Below, piece by piece: positions 10,051 through 23,426 of a DNA stretch of 64,000 nucleotides. Position 1 is the stretch's first letter. Each line of letters begins with the position of its first letter. This DNA comes from CAVQCX01 sp963775335 (GTDB lineage Bacteria; Pseudomonadota; Gammaproteobacteria; Chromatiales; Chromatiaceae), in contig CAVZIJ010000007.1 in NCBI GenBank assembly GCA_963775335.1, positions 1-64,000 on the forward strand, given 5' to 3'. The notes under the pieces were generated by a model that saw only the letters and a list, made by a program, of their open reading frames with translations, did no database searches and had not been told where the DNA came from. The position numbers and the translations under genes were made by a program.

Positions 10051-11469
10051 TCAGAGGCCAAGATAACGGAGTATCCCAGCGGCGGCCCTGCGGCCCTCGT
10101 CCACCGCGGTCACTACGAGGCTCGGTCCGAGCACGTTGTCGCCGCCGGCGAAGACCCGCGGGTTGCTGGTCTGGAACGGGAAAGCCCCTTCGCCGGAGGC
10201 CCTGATGCGCCCCGCCGGGTCGGTCTCGACGCCGATCTCGGCGAGCCAGCCAGGGGGGCTCGGCAGGAAGCCGAAGGCGACGATGATCAAGTCGGCCGGG
10301 AGAGCCTGCTCGGTTCCGGGAACAGGCTCGGGTGAGCGCCGGCCCCGGCTGTCGGGCTCGCCCAGGCGTGTCTCGACGACTCGCACGCCCTCGACCCGGC
10401 CCTCTCCGAGCAGCTCCAGCGGCTGCCGGTTCCAGAGGAAGCGCACCCCTTCATCCCGGGCATTGGCCACCTCCCGGTGGCTGCCCGGCATGCTGGCTTC
10501 GTCACGACGGTAGACGCAGCTTACCGCGGTGGCGCCTTGACGAACGGCCGAGCGCACGCAATCCATGGCGGTGTCTCCCCCGCCCAGGACCAGGACCCGC
10601 TGGCCTGCCGCGTCCACCCGCTCGAGAGCGCCGAGCGGCAGGCCGAGAAGGACCAGGGTGTTGGCGATCAGATAAGGTAGGGCAGGGTGCACGCCGGCGA
10701 GCGTCTGTCCGGGTAGATTGCCGCTGACAGGTGTGTAGGTGCCGGTCCCCAGAAATAGCGCGTCGTATTCGTGGAGAAGTCGGGTTACGGGTAAGGTCCG
10801 GCCCACTTCGGTGTCCAGGACAAACCGGATACCCATGTCTTCGAGCACCGTCCGGCGGCGGCGCACCACTCCTTTCTCCAGCTTGAATGGTGGGATGCCG
10901 AAGGTGAGCAGACCGCCGATCTCCGGGTGGCGGTCGAAGACCACGGCCTCGACACCGCTGCGCGCCAGCACGTCGGCGCAGGCCAGCCCTGCGGGCCCTG
11001 CACCGACCATCGCGACCCTGCGCCCTGTGGGGTGCACCCCTGAGAGGTCGGGTCGCCAGCCCTGATCCAGGGCGGTATCGGTGATGTAGCGCTCCGCCGC
11101 ACCGATGGTAACGGCCTCGAAGCCGGTCTCCAGGGTGCAGGCCCCCTCGCAGAGCCGATCCTGGGGGCAGATGCGGCCACAGATCTCCGGCAGCGAGTTG
11201 GTGCGGTGGCAGAGCTCGGCAGCCTCCATGATCCGGCCTTCCCGCGCCAGCGCCAGCCAGTTGGGGATGTAGTTGTGCACCGGGCACTTCCACTCGCAGT
11301 ACGGGTTGCCGCAGGCGATGCAGCGTCCGGCCTGGGCGGCGGCCTCTGACGGCTCGAAGCGCCTGTAGATCTCGTTCCAACGCACCACACGCTGCTCGAC
11401 CGGCAGCTTGTCCGGATCCTGTCGCGGCAGGTCCAGGAATTGGAACAGCTTGTCTCTGGATTCGGACAT
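10051..11469 (-). CDS. gltD: Glutamate synthase small (beta) subunit
   Basis: A 472-residue flavoprotein that takes electrons from NADPH and passes them to the large subunit for reductive transfer of the glutamine amide to 2-oxoglutarate. The N-terminal cysteine clusters for 4Fe-4S centres are CIACGNPYCEWKCP and CGRICPQDRLCEGAC. The FAD-binding motif is VGAGPAGLACADVLARSG, the second Rossmann fold is LGGGDTAMDCVRSAV, and the C-terminal motif is FAGGDNVLGPSLVV. The length is normal. It is transcribed away from gltB, which is 161 bases upstream on the other strand. The more usual arrangement is a gltBD operon. Confidence 0.95.
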   Translation of the reverse strand: MSESRDKLFQFLDLPRQDPDKLPVEQRVVRWNEIYRRFEPSEAAAQAGRCIACGNPYCEWKCPVHNYIPNWLALAREGRIMEAAELCHRTNSLPEICGRICPQDRLCEGACTLETGFEAVTIGAAERYITDTALDQGWRPDLSGVHPTGRRVAMVGAGPAGLACADVLARSGVEAVVFDRHPEIGGLLTFGIPPFKLEKGVVRRRRTVLEDMGIRFVLDTEVGRTLPVTRLLHEYDALFLGTGTYTPVSGNLPGQTLAGVHPALPYLIANTLVLLGLPLGALERVDAAGQRVLVLGGGDTAMDCVRSAVRQGATAVSCVYRRDEASMPGSHREVANARDEGVRFLWNRQPLELLGEGRVEGVRVVETRLGEPDSRGRRSPEPVPGTEQALPADLIIVAFGFLPSPPGWLAEIGVETDPAGRIRASGEGAFPFQTSNPRVFAGGDNVLGPSLVVTAVDEGRRAAAGILRYLGL

Positions 11470-11630
11470 GGGCGGGCAGCGAAACGGCGCATCGCCTTAA
11501 AGTATGACCCTCAGGTCGATGCTGCCAACCCGGAGACAGGGCCGGGATATCGGGCCTCGGGGGTCGGCTAAGCTCAAAGGCGGCACCTGACGTGCTTATC
11601 CCCGTAAACCCCGGCAGGGTGCCGGAGACC
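11470..11630. promoter_or_regulatory. Shared divergent promoter region of gltD and gltB
   Basis: A 161-bp spacer between divergent starts must hold promoters in both directions and any nitrogen-responsive operators. I see no clear -10/-35 pair. A GC palindrome GGCCGGGATATCGGGCC near 11540 is the most symmetrical feature and could be a binding site. Confidence 0.4.
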
Positions 11631-16118
<4,488 letters not shown>

Positions 16119-16178
16119 GCAGGCCGGGACCCCGGACTGCGTCAGGCACGGATACGGCAGAATGTGGCAGATTGACAG

Positions 16179-16206
16179 TTGACAAATTAGAAAAAGCTAA
16201 TATACT
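16179..16206 (+). promoter_or_regulatory. Near-consensus sigma-70 promoter of the 55-residue gene
   Basis: -35 box TTGACA (16179-16184), a 16-bp spacer, and -10 box TATACT (16201-16206). A second TTGACA at 16172-16177 lies just upstream. This is among the strongest promoters I can see in the window, in an AT-rich island inside GC-rich DNA. The expected transcription start is near 16213. Confidence 0.75.
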
Positions 16207-16227
16207 GATTTCCAACTCGAAGCTTAT

Positions 16228-16242
16228 CCGGACTGAGTCCGG
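16228..16242 (+). promoter_or_regulatory. Leader hairpin next to the ribosome binding site
   Basis: Perfect stem CCGGAC (16228-16233), loop TGA, stem GTCCGG (16237-16242), ending two bases before the AGGAGA ribosome binding site (16245-16250). It may protect the 5' end or affect ribosome access. Confidence 0.55.
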
Positions 16243-16256
16243 TCAGGAGATACACC

Positions 16257-16424
16257 ATGTTGGCCCCCATCGCAGCCATACTGTTGGCCGTCGGCACCTT
16301 CAACACGCCCACGATGATCAAGGCGGAGCAGACCTACCTCAAGCAGCACCCGGGTGTCCAGGTTCAGGACATTCAGGCCGCGAAGATCAACGTCAAAGGC
16401 CCGAAGCTCGGCGCAAGCTTCTGA
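16257..16424 (+). CDS. Small 55-residue protein of unknown function
   Basis: Sequence begins MLAPIAAILLAVGTFNTPT, a hydrophobic start, and continues with a polar C-terminal half (IKAEQTYLKQHPGVQVQDI, then AAKINVKGPKLGASF). I do not recognise the family. The call rests on context: AGGAGA at 16245-16250 sits six bases before ATG, a near-consensus promoter lies upstream, and a perfect palindromic terminator lies 28 bases after the stop. All elements of a monocistronic, probably well-expressed gene are present within about 310 bp. The hydrophobic N-terminus is short (about 14 residues), so it could be a weak membrane anchor or signal, or simply the first helix. It lies between gltB and the MCE operon, both on the same strand. 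Confidence 0.75.
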   Translation: MLAPIAAILLAVGTFNTPTMIKAEQTYLKQHPGVQVQDIQAAKINVKGPKLGASF

Positions 16425-16452
16425 TTAACTGACTTCGCCGATCCTGGTAGTG

Positions 16453-16490
16453 AGAGGCCCCACCGAATTCGGTGGGGCCTCTTGCTTTTG
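16453..16490 (+). terminator. Perfect 30-bp palindromic Rho-independent terminator
   Basis: AGAGGCCCCACCGAA (16453-16467) pairs perfectly with TTCGGTGGGGCCTCT (16468-16482), followed by TGCTTTTG. It isolates the 55-residue gene from the MCE transporter operon downstream. Confidence 0.85.
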
Positions 16491-16547
16491 TGGGCCGGCT
16501 ATCCCAGTCCTTGCCACCCCGTCCGTTATGGTGGAAAGTCTCGCTCG

Positions 16548-17678
16548 ATGACCGAGCGGGAGAGCCAGGGCGGGAGAGCGGGCGTCGAGCTGCAAGGGGA
16601 CACCCTTCGCTGTTCGGGGCCCTGGACCGTTCGTCGGCTGGGCGACGTGGCGGCGAGCCTCGGACGGCTGGTCCGAGACGCCCAGGGCGCGTTGGCCATC
16701 GATCTGGGAGCGGTCGAGCGCATGGACACCGGTGGCGCCTGGCTGTTGGTGCGCACCGTCGCGGACCTGGAGGCGCAGGGTCGGCGGGTGAGCCTGAGGG
16801 GGCTGTCCGGTGAGACCGGGCGGCTTTACGAGCTCGTCCGGGAGGTATCCGCCGCGGGGGCACCCCCCGCGGGCCCCCAGGAGCCGGGCGCCCTGGAGAG
16901 CCTGGGCCGGCAGAGTCTGGGGGCGCTGAGCGATTCGGTGGATTTCGCGACGTTCCTGGGTGAGGTGGCCCTGCGCGCCATCCGGCTGCTCGGTCATCCT
17001 CGGAAGCTGCGCTGGCGCGAGATCCTCAACGAGCTCGCCCAAGCGGGCCACAAGGCCCTGCCGATCCTCGGCCTGCTCTCCTTCCTGCTCGGCGTGGTGA
17101 TCGCCTACCAGGGTGGTGTGCAGCTGCGCCAATACGGGGCCACCATCTTCATCGCCGACCTGGTCGGGCTATCGATGTTGCGCGAGTTCGCCCCGCTGAT
17201 GACCGCGATCATCGTGGCCGGACGCACCGGCTCGGCCTACGCGGCCGAGATCGGTACCATGAAGGTCACCGAGGAGATCGATGCGCTGCGCAGCATCGGC
17301 ATCTCGCCGATCGACATGCTGGTGCTTCCCAAGCTGGTGGCCCTGGTGGTCGCCATGCCCCTGCTTACCGTCTATGCAGACATCACGGGTGTGCTCGGCG
17401 GGATGGTGATGGCCGGCGCCCAGCTGCACATCTCGTTCGGGACCTTCATCGATCGCCTGGGCCAGGCGCTCACCCTGGAGTCGTACATGGTGGGCGTGGG
17501 TAAGGCCCCGGTCTTCGCAGCTATCGTGGCCGCCGTGGGTTGCTTCCAAGGCCTGCAGGTGAGTGGCAGCGCCGCGAGCGTGGGGCGGCGTACCACGGTG
17601 AGCGTGGTGCACTCGATCATCGCCGTGATCGTGGTGGACGCCGCCTTCTCCGTGGCGTTCAATTGGCTGGGGATCTGA
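16548..17678 (+). CDS. mlaE: MCE transporter permease with N-terminal STAS domain (MlaE family)
   Basis: A 376-residue inner-membrane permease. Residues 1-110 form a STAS/MlaB-like domain (LAIDLGAVERMDTGGAWLLV, RVSLRGLSGETG), so MlaB and MlaE functions are fused. The rest is the MlaE permease domain with FLLGVVIAYQGGVQLRQYGA, FAPLMTAIIVAGRTGSAYAA and EIGTMKVTEEIDALRSIGI, and about five membrane helices. The family moves phospholipids or other lipids between inner and outer membranes. The start ATG 16548 opens the STAS domain. The ATPase gene begins three bases after the stop. Confidence 0.9.
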   Translation: MTERESQGGRAGVELQGDTLRCSGPWTVRRLGDVAASLGRLVRDAQGALAIDLGAVERMDTGGAWLLVRTVADLEAQGRRVSLRGLSGETGRLYELVREVSAAGAPPAGPQEPGALESLGRQSLGALSDSVDFATFLGEVALRAIRLLGHPRKLRWREILNELAQAGHKALPILGLLSFLLGVVIAYQGGVQLRQYGATIFIADLVGLSMLREFAPLMTAIIVAGRTGSAYAAEIGTMKVTEEIDALRSIGISPIDMLVLPKLVALVVAMPLLTVYADITGVLGGMVMAGAQLHISFGTFIDRLGQALTLESYMVGVGKAPVFAAIVAAVGCFQGLQVSGSAASVGRRTTVSVVHSIIAVIVVDAAFSVAFNWLGI

Positions 17679-17681
17679 GCC

Positions 17682-18461
17682 GTGGCGACGCGTGTCGGGG
17701 AGCCGGTGGTCGAGGTACGCGAGGTCTCCACCCGCTTCGGCGACAACTTGGTGCACGACCGCATCAGCCTTACGATCTACCGCGGGGAGATCTTCGCCAT
17801 CGTGGGCGGTAGCGGCAGCGGCAAGTCCACCCTGCTGAGGGAGATGGTCATGCTGCAGCGCCCGACCTCGGGCAGCATCCGGGTGCTCGGCAAAGAGCTC
17901 TCTACGCTCGGGGAGGAGGAGGGCCTACGCCTGCGTCGGCGCATCGGGGTGCTGTTTCAGAACGGCGCGTTGTTCGGTGCCCAGACAGTCCTGCGCAATG
18001 TCGGGCTGCCGCTGCGGGAGCATACCCACCTGGCCCCGGATCTGATCGACGAGATCGCCCGGCTCAAGATTGCGCTGGCCGGTCTGGAGCCCGAGACCGC
18101 CGCGCTCTTTCCCAGCCAGCTCAGCGGGGGCATGCGAAAACGCGCCGCCCTGGCCCGGGCGATCGCGCTGGACCCCGAGATTCTGTTCCTCGACGAGCCG
18201 ACCTCGGGGCTCGATCCGCTCAGCGCCGACGCCTTCGACGAGCTGGTGCTGAGTCTCAAGGCCGCCTTGCAGCCTACCATTGTGGTAGTCACCCACGACA
18301 TGGATTCGTTGTGGCGGGTAACGGACCGGGTCGCCCTGCTCGGGGGCGGCCGATTGCTCGGCATCGGCCCCATGTCCGAGCTGATGGCCAGCGGCGATTC
18401 CGCGGTCTTGGAATTCTTCGACAGCCCCCGGGGTCGGGCAGCGATGCAGGCGCACCGATGA
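17682..18461 (+). CDS. mlaF: MCE transporter ATP-binding protein (MlaF family)
   Basis: A 259-residue ABC ATPase with Walker A GGSGSGKST, Q loop VLFQNGALF, signature LSGGMRKR, Walker B ILFLDEPTSGLD and H loop VVVTHDMDSL. The VLFQNGALF sequence is typical of MCE-system ATPases. GTG start at 17682. Its stop overlaps the start of the MlaD-like gene (ATGA at 18458-18461), so translation is coupled. It powers the MlaE-family permease just upstream. Confidence 0.92.
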   Translation: MATRVGEPVVEVREVSTRFGDNLVHDRISLTIYRGEIFAIVGGSGSGKSTLLREMVMLQRPTSGSIRVLGKELSTLGEEEGLRLRRRIGVLFQNGALFGAQTVLRNVGLPLREHTHLAPDLIDEIARLKIALAGLEPETAALFPSQLSGGMRKRAALARAIALDPEILFLDEPTSGLDPLSADAFDELVLSLKAALQPTIVVVTHDMDSLWRVTDRVALLGGGRLLGIGPMSELMASGDSAVLEFFDSPRGRAAMQAHR

Positions 18462-19381
18462 GCTCACGCTTCAGCTACGCACTAGTCGGCCTATTCGTGA
18501 TCGTGCTCGGCGGGGCGCTGGTCGGCGGGGTGCTCTGGCTCGGCGCCGGGGGTCCGCGTCCGGCCCAGCGGGTTTACGAGACCTACATCCCCGAATCCGT
18601 GTACGGCCTGAGCCGGGATGCCGCTGTGACGTACCGGGGTGTGACGGTCGGGCGTGTGATCTCCATCGAGCTGGACAAGACGGATCCCAAGCGCGTGCAT
18701 CTGCGCCTCGAGATCCGCGAGGGGACGCCGGTGCGGGACGATACCGTGGCTACCCTGGAGGTGCAGGCCCTGACCGGCCTGGCCCATGTCGATCTCGAGG
18801 GCGGCAGCGCCAGCTCCCCGCTGCTGGAGGCCAAGGCGGGTGAGACGAATCCCGTGATCCGCAGCAAGCCCTCGGTGTTCGGGAATCTGGATACGGCGCT
18901 GGGGCGGCTGATGGATCAGATCTCCGAAACCGTCGCGCGGGCGAATCGGCTGCTCGGCGACGACAACTTGCAGCGGGTCGCGCGCACGCTGGCAAACATG
19001 GAAACGGTTTCGGCGGGGCTGGCAGCCCGCACCGACGAGCTCAGCAAGGTGATGGTCGACCTCGCGGCGACCATGGATAACGCGCGCAAGGGAAGCGCCA
19101 CCTTGCCGGCGCTGGCCGAGCAGCTGAACGCCGGGGCGAAAGCGCTGCGCAACATGGCCGACGGCATCGCGGCTTCGGCTCGGGAGGTGAGCACCGCAGC
19201 CGTCGGCACGTTGAAGCAGGTCGATCGCGCAGCCACGGAGGTGACGCCCGACGCCCTGGCGATGGTCTCGGAGCTGCGTCGGGCCGCCGAGAATCTTCGT
19301 CGGGCCAGCGAGGCGCTCGCGCGCGATCCCAGCATCATGGTCTACGGCCAGCCGCCGGGCCGCCCGGGCCCGGGCGAGTAG
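18458..19381 (+). CDS. mlaD: MCE domain substrate-binding protein (MlaD family)
   Basis: A 307-residue protein with one N-terminal membrane helix (residues 7-31), a single MCE domain (about 40-118; YGLSRDAAVTYRGVTVGRVISIEL, TGLAHVDLEGG), and a long C-terminal region predicted to be helical coiled coil (about 150-290, with many Ala/Leu heptads). The extended tail is longer than in E. coli MlaD and resembles MCE proteins that span further into the periplasm. The ATG overlaps the mlaF stop. Confidence 0.88.
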   Translation: MSSRFSYALVGLFVIVLGGALVGGVLWLGAGGPRPAQRVYETYIPESVYGLSRDAAVTYRGVTVGRVISIELDKTDPKRVHLRLEIREGTPVRDDTVATLEVQALTGLAHVDLEGGSASSPLLEAKAGETNPVIRSKPSVFGNLDTALGRLMDQISETVARANRLLGDDNLQRVARTLANMETVSAGLAARTDELSKVMVDLAATMDNARKGSATLPALAEQLNAGAKALRNMADGIAASAREVSTAAVGTLKQVDRAATEVTPDALAMVSELRRAAENLRRASEALARDPSIMVYGQPPGRPGPGE

Positions 19382-19412
19382 GTGCGGCAGCGGTTGATCG
19401 GAGGAGAATCAG

Positions 19413-20075
19413 GTGAAGAGCGGAGCCAAGACAATGTGGCGGCTGCACCCCGCGCTGGTGTGTTTGCCGGCGGTCCTCCTGCTGACGTGCTGCGCCTTGC
19501 CGGGAACGCGCGCTTCGGGTGCGGACGAGCACGTCTGGCTGCTGGGGGCCGCTCCCGAGCCTGGTCCTGCCGTGCCCGGACCTTGTCCCGCGCTGAGGGT
19601 GGCCGTCCCGCAGGCCGCGCCGGGCTACGGCAGCTCGCGCATGGCCTACCGGAAGGATCCGCTACAGCTGGAGTATTTCGTGCATCATCGCTGGGCCGAC
19701 GCGCCGACGCTGATGCTTGCTCCCGCGCTGGTCGGTGCCCTGGAGCGCTCAGGGCGTTTTCGGGTGGTCCTCGGGGCCGACGTACAGGCCCGCAGCGCCC
19801 TCCTGCTCGAGACCCAGGACCTTCGGGTGGAGCAGCTTTTCGATAAAGCCGGCAGCCAGGTGCGCCTCAGTGCCCGGCTCAGCCTGGTCGACCTGGCCAA
19901 TCAGCGGGTGCTCGGGACCCGGGAGATCTCGGTGACGGAGCCGGCCGCCGCAGCGTCGCCCGAGGCAGGCGCCGCCGCGGCGAACCGGGCCCTGCCGAAA
20001 TTTCTCCGAGAGGCTGGGCTGATGCTCGATCAGAGTCTAAAGGGCGCGGCCGGGCTCTGTCCGGCCGTGCCTTGA
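19413..20075 (+). CDS. ABC-type transport auxiliary lipoprotein (PqiC-like)
   Basis: A 220-residue lipoprotein. The signal ends in LLLTCCALPG, with a lipidation Cys at about position 27. The body matches the ABC_trans_aux/PqiC-like family, whose members accompany MCE transporters and probably sit at the outer membrane (core RVAVPQAAPGYGSSRMAYR, LEYFVHHRWADAPTLMLAPAL). GTG start at 19413 with GAGGAG six bases upstream; an internal ATG at 19434 is an alternative. It completes a four-gene MCE operon. Confidence 0.8.
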   Translation: MKSGAKTMWRLHPALVCLPAVLLLTCCALPGTRASGADEHVWLLGAAPEPGPAVPGPCPALRVAVPQAAPGYGSSRMAYRKDPLQLEYFVHHRWADAPTLMLAPALVGALERSGRFRVVLGADVQARSALLLETQDLRVEQLFDKAGSQVRLSARLSLVDLANQRVLGTREISVTEPAAAASPEAGAAAANRALPKFLREAGLMLDQSLKGAAGLCPAVP

Positions 20076-20294
20076 GTCCCCCCCTGGAGACGGCTCGGGA
20101 GATCCGCTGCCTCAGTCCCGCGGGGGAGGGGCGTTGGGGTCTTCCCCCGGGTCGCTCAGGCTGGCCGCGCCGGGGTGGCCGGGGCCAAACCATTGGCTGC
20201 AGCGGCGGTCGAATCTGACACAATTAAGACCTGGGGCTCGGCTCGTCTGGCCGTGAGCGGCGGGGCCGCCCCGTGGTTTTCCTCCGGAGCTTCC

Positions 20295-22664
20295 ATGCGC
20301 GGCCTGCTGCTCGCTATCCGTCTGCTTCTGTTGCTGATCCCCGTGCTGGCCCAGGCACAAGTGGCCAAGGCCGTCGAGAGCGGTGATGACCCCTATCAGC
20401 GCGTCGTCGAAGATGGTCAGAAATGGGTCGCGGAAACCGAGCGACGCCTCGCGGAAGGGGGGGATCTGAACGACATCGACGCCGCCTGGAAGCGGGTATC
20501 GGATCTGCGCAAGGACGCCAAGGACTGTGTGACGGGGCGTACGGAGCAGCAGGAGCGGATCAAGAAGGATCTGGGTCTGCTGGGCGAGCCTGTGGAGGGT
20601 GAGCAGGCCTCCGTCGGCGCCGCGCGGCGCACCCTGGAGAAGGAGCGCACCCGCGTGGATCGGGAGCTCGCTGCCTGCCGGCTGGTGCTGGTCAAGGCCG
20701 AGGCCCAGATGACCCAGCTCGATCAGCTCCGCACCCAGGCCCAGGCAGCCCAGCTGCTCGCGCGATGGCCTTCGCTGTTCGCCCTGGTGCGGGGGGCCCG
20801 TGAGGACACCCAGGGGTGGGCCGGCGTGCTGTCCGTGGTGCGCCCCGGCCCCTTGGGGTTCGATAGGCTTTCGGGCGAGGAATGGGGCCTGCTTGGGCTG
20901 GTCTCGGTGCTCGCACTGGGGCTGGCTGCTCTGGTCTGGCAGGCGGCGAACCGTTACGTCGCACGCCATCCCAATCCGGCGGACATGACGGCCCGTACCG
21001 CGGTAGCCCTGGTGCGAGCGCTGGCCCGGTACGGCGTCGTGCTCCTGCCGGCGTCGTTCTGGACCCTGTTCTGGTTGGCGGTCTCTTGGAGCGAGGGGGG
21101 CTGGCTCCCCTTGGCAGGCATGGGTCTGGCAGTGAGTGCCTTCCTGCTCCTCATGCTCGGCCTACGCACTTTTCTCGCGCCCTTGGCACCGGTGCAGTAC
21201 TTCCTGCCTTTCGATCGCGTCGCCGCTACGCAGCTGGCGCGCGCACTGCGGTTCCTGGGGGCGTTCTATGTGGTTGCGGTGGCCGCCCATCTGGTTCCCC
21301 TGACGGTGGCGTTGCCGGATGTCTTGGTGGCGGCGGCACGTACCGTCATGGCCTCGCTGTACGTCGGTGCTTTGGCCTGGCTCGTCTGGGCGTTCTTCTC
21401 GATCCGGGGCAAGCGTCGCCTGGGCATCGGGCGCGGGATGCTTTTTGTCATTCTTCTGGTGGCGCTCGGCAGCGAGGTAATCGGGTACCGCAACCTCAGC
21501 GAGTACCTGCTCACCGGTATCGGGGCGACCCTGGCCGCCGTCGGTCTCGGCTGGCTGATCTCAACCTTGGGGGGGGACTTCTGCGACAGCCTCGATGAGG
21601 GACGCTACCAATGGGAGCGACGGCTGCGGGAGTTGGTCGGCATCTCCCCGGGAGCGCTGCTTCCCGGCGTCTTCTGGCTCCGTCTGTTCGTCGCCGGCGG
21701 TGCCTGGGTGGCCGTGCTTCTGGCAATCGTCAGGGTCTGGGGTGTCTCTCCTTCGGATCGGGCGCGCTTCCTCGGCTACCTCACCGAGGGATTCCAGATC
21801 GGCAAGATCACCGTCGTGCCGAGCCGTCTGGTGCTGGCGCTGATCCTTCTCGCGCTGGTGATGTCCGCCATCTCCTGGCTGAAGAAACAGCTCGAAGAAC
21901 GCTGGCTGAAGAAATCGCGCATCGACGCCGGGGCGCGGAATGCCGTCGCAACGGTCACAGGCTACGCCGGCGCAGCGGTGGCGATCCTGGTCGCCCTCGG
22001 CGTGGCCGGGGTGGATCTGAGCAATGTGGCGATCATCGCCGGCGCGCTCTCGGTGGGCATCGGCTTCGGGCTGCAGAACATCGTCAACAACTTCGTCTCG
22101 GGGCTGATCCTGCTGTTCGAGCGGCCTATCCGTAAAGGCGATTGGATCGTGGTGGGGTCCACGGAAGGCTATGTGCAGGATATCAGCATCCGCTCGACCC
22201 AGATTCGGACCTTCGATCGGGCCGATGTCATCGTGCCGAACTCGGAGCTGATCGCCAACCAGGTGACGAACTGGATGCTGCGCGACGTCAAGGGGCGGGT
22301 GAAGGTCGCCATCGGGGTCGCCTACGGCAGCGATGTCCAGAAGGTGAAGAAGGTTCTTCTCGAGCTGGCCGAGCGGCATCCCGAGACGATCCTCGACGGC
22401 AGCGTTTCGCGTCCCTGGGTGCTGTTCATGGCCTTCGGCGACAGTGCGCTGGAGCTCGAGCTGCGGTTCTTCGTGCGCAACGTCGACCAGCGGCTGTCGG
22501 TCTTGAGCGACATGAATTTCGCTATCGAGCGGGCTTTCCGCGAGAACGGGATCGAGATCCCGTTTCCGCAGCGTGACGTTCACCTGCGCAGCGTCTCGCC
22601 CGACATCCGGTGGGGGGGCTCGGACGATGGTGGGTCTGCGCAAGGGCCGAGCGCAACGCCGTAG
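20295..22664 (+). CDS. MscS-family mechanosensitive ion channel with long N-terminal extension
   Basis: A 789-residue membrane protein. It has a signal peptide (MRGLLLAIRLLLLLIPVLAQAQ), a periplasmic coiled-coil region (about 40-165), multiple membrane helices (about 195-560), and a C-terminal MscS core. The pore-lining helix region GYAGAAVAILVALGVAG is followed by ALSVGIGFGLQNIVNNFVSG, the MscS signature. The beta domain includes FERPIRKGDWIVVG and VPNSELIANQVTNW. The domain plan resembles MscK/MscM-type large channels that open on hypo-osmotic shock. ATG 20295 follows GGAGC at good spacing; the frame upstream lacks protein features. It fits an organism that also makes sucrose as a likely osmolyte. 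Confidence 0.9.
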   Translation: MRGLLLAIRLLLLLIPVLAQAQVAKAVESGDDPYQRVVEDGQKWVAETERRLAEGGDLNDIDAAWKRVSDLRKDAKDCVTGRTEQQERIKKDLGLLGEPVEGEQASVGAARRTLEKERTRVDRELAACRLVLVKAEAQMTQLDQLRTQAQAAQLLARWPSLFALVRGAREDTQGWAGVLSVVRPGPLGFDRLSGEEWGLLGLVSVLALGLAALVWQAANRYVARHPNPADMTARTAVALVRALARYGVVLLPASFWTLFWLAVSWSEGGWLPLAGMGLAVSAFLLLMLGLRTFLAPLAPVQYFLPFDRVAATQLARALRFLGAFYVVAVAAHLVPLTVALPDVLVAAARTVMASLYVGALAWLVWAFFSIRGKRRLGIGRGMLFVILLVALGSEVIGYRNLSEYLLTGIGATLAAVGLGWLISTLGGDFCDSLDEGRYQWERRLRELVGISPGALLPGVFWLRLFVAGGAWVAVLLAIVRVWGVSPSDRARFLGYLTEGFQIGKITVVPSRLVLALILLALVMSAISWLKKQLEERWLKKSRIDAGARNAVATVTGYAGAAVAILVALGVAGVDLSNVAIIAGALSVGIGFGLQNIVNNFVSGLILLFERPIRKGDWIVVGSTEGYVQDISIRSTQIRTFDRADVIVPNSELIANQVTNWMLRDVKGRVKVAIGVAYGSDVQKVKKVLLELAERHPETILDGSVSRPWVLFMAFGDSALELELRFFVRNVDQRLSVLSDMNFAIERAFRENGIEIPFPQRDVHLRSVSPDIRWGGSDDGGSAQGPSATP

Positions 22665-22992
22665 CCGCGGGCAGATCGGGCGCCGCAGCAGGACGTTGGT
22701 GCGCAATGCGGGCTAGCTGCATTTCTCCCCAGGCTGCGTCACGAGACCGGCTCTCCAAGCGGCAAAAGCGCACGGCGGCGCGCCCCCCGGGCCCGATGCC
22801 GGCGCGAGGTGGCGCCAGGAAAGAATGGCGTGGACCGCCGGCGGAAGCGGCCCCGCCGTTGGTTGATTTCGCGCATTTTCATCTAAGATTGGTGTCATCC
22901 CCCCGATATTCGCCACTGGTATTTTTCCGGCGCCTGTACTAAAAATCTGAGCCCTGACCCGTCGAGGGTGTGTTTAGCGCGAGGACACCTAG
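22665..22992. other. Intergenic region
   Basis: No gene is supported. The last 130 bases turn AT-rich (for example TTGATTTCGCGC and TCTAAGAT near 22862-22888), consistent with a promoter for the small ORF at 22993, but the spacing is poor. Confidence 0.35.
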
Positions 22993-23187
22993 GTGAGTAA
23001 GAAGACTGTCCAGGACGAGCTCGGTGACCTGGAAGAGTGGGAGGGAGTAATCCCGGTGCGGCACCGCTGGGTCGAGCACGAAGAGCCTCGGCGCCACGGA
23101 ATAAGCGGCGAAAGGGACGAGCGTCCGGCTCGCCGCAAGCTGCGACGTCGGCCTCCTCACGGGGACGAAGGCGCCAGCGGCGACTGA
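22993..23187 (+). CDS. Small highly charged hypothetical protein
   Basis: A 64-residue frame from GTG 22993 (MSKKTVQDELGDLEEWEGV) with GAGGAC upstream. It has an acidic N-terminal third and an Arg-rich tail (RRKLRRRPPHGDE). No family is recognised. It faces the ATP-grasp ligase gene, which ends 240 bases away on the opposite strand. The length and upstream AT-rich region favour a real gene, but a chance frame is possible. Confidence 0.45.
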   Translation: MSKKTVQDELGDLEEWEGVIPVRHRWVEHEEPRRHGISGERDERPARRKLRRRPPHGDEGASGD

Positions 23188-23426
23188 GGCCGGCTGTCCG
23201 CCGGGACGGGCCAAGATGGCCTGTCCGCGGGTTGTGCAGAGCGATTGTCGCGGGGCGATGCGCAAGGGCCGCGCGATCGGGGGTATCGTCATCCTGTTTG
23301 CGTGAGCGGCCGCCCTCTCTCGAGCCTGATCCCGGCCCCCGACGCGGCCCTCGCCTTTTCGCTTTCTCGACGGTCGCGACGCACTGGGCGCAGCCCCGCC
23401 GGTAGGGTGGTCGCCCTGTCGGCGCT

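Noticed and set aside
9280..10335. 351-codon open frame on the plus strand across the pckA-gltD gap
   Set aside because: It overlaps gltD on the opposite strand and shows no recognisable domain.
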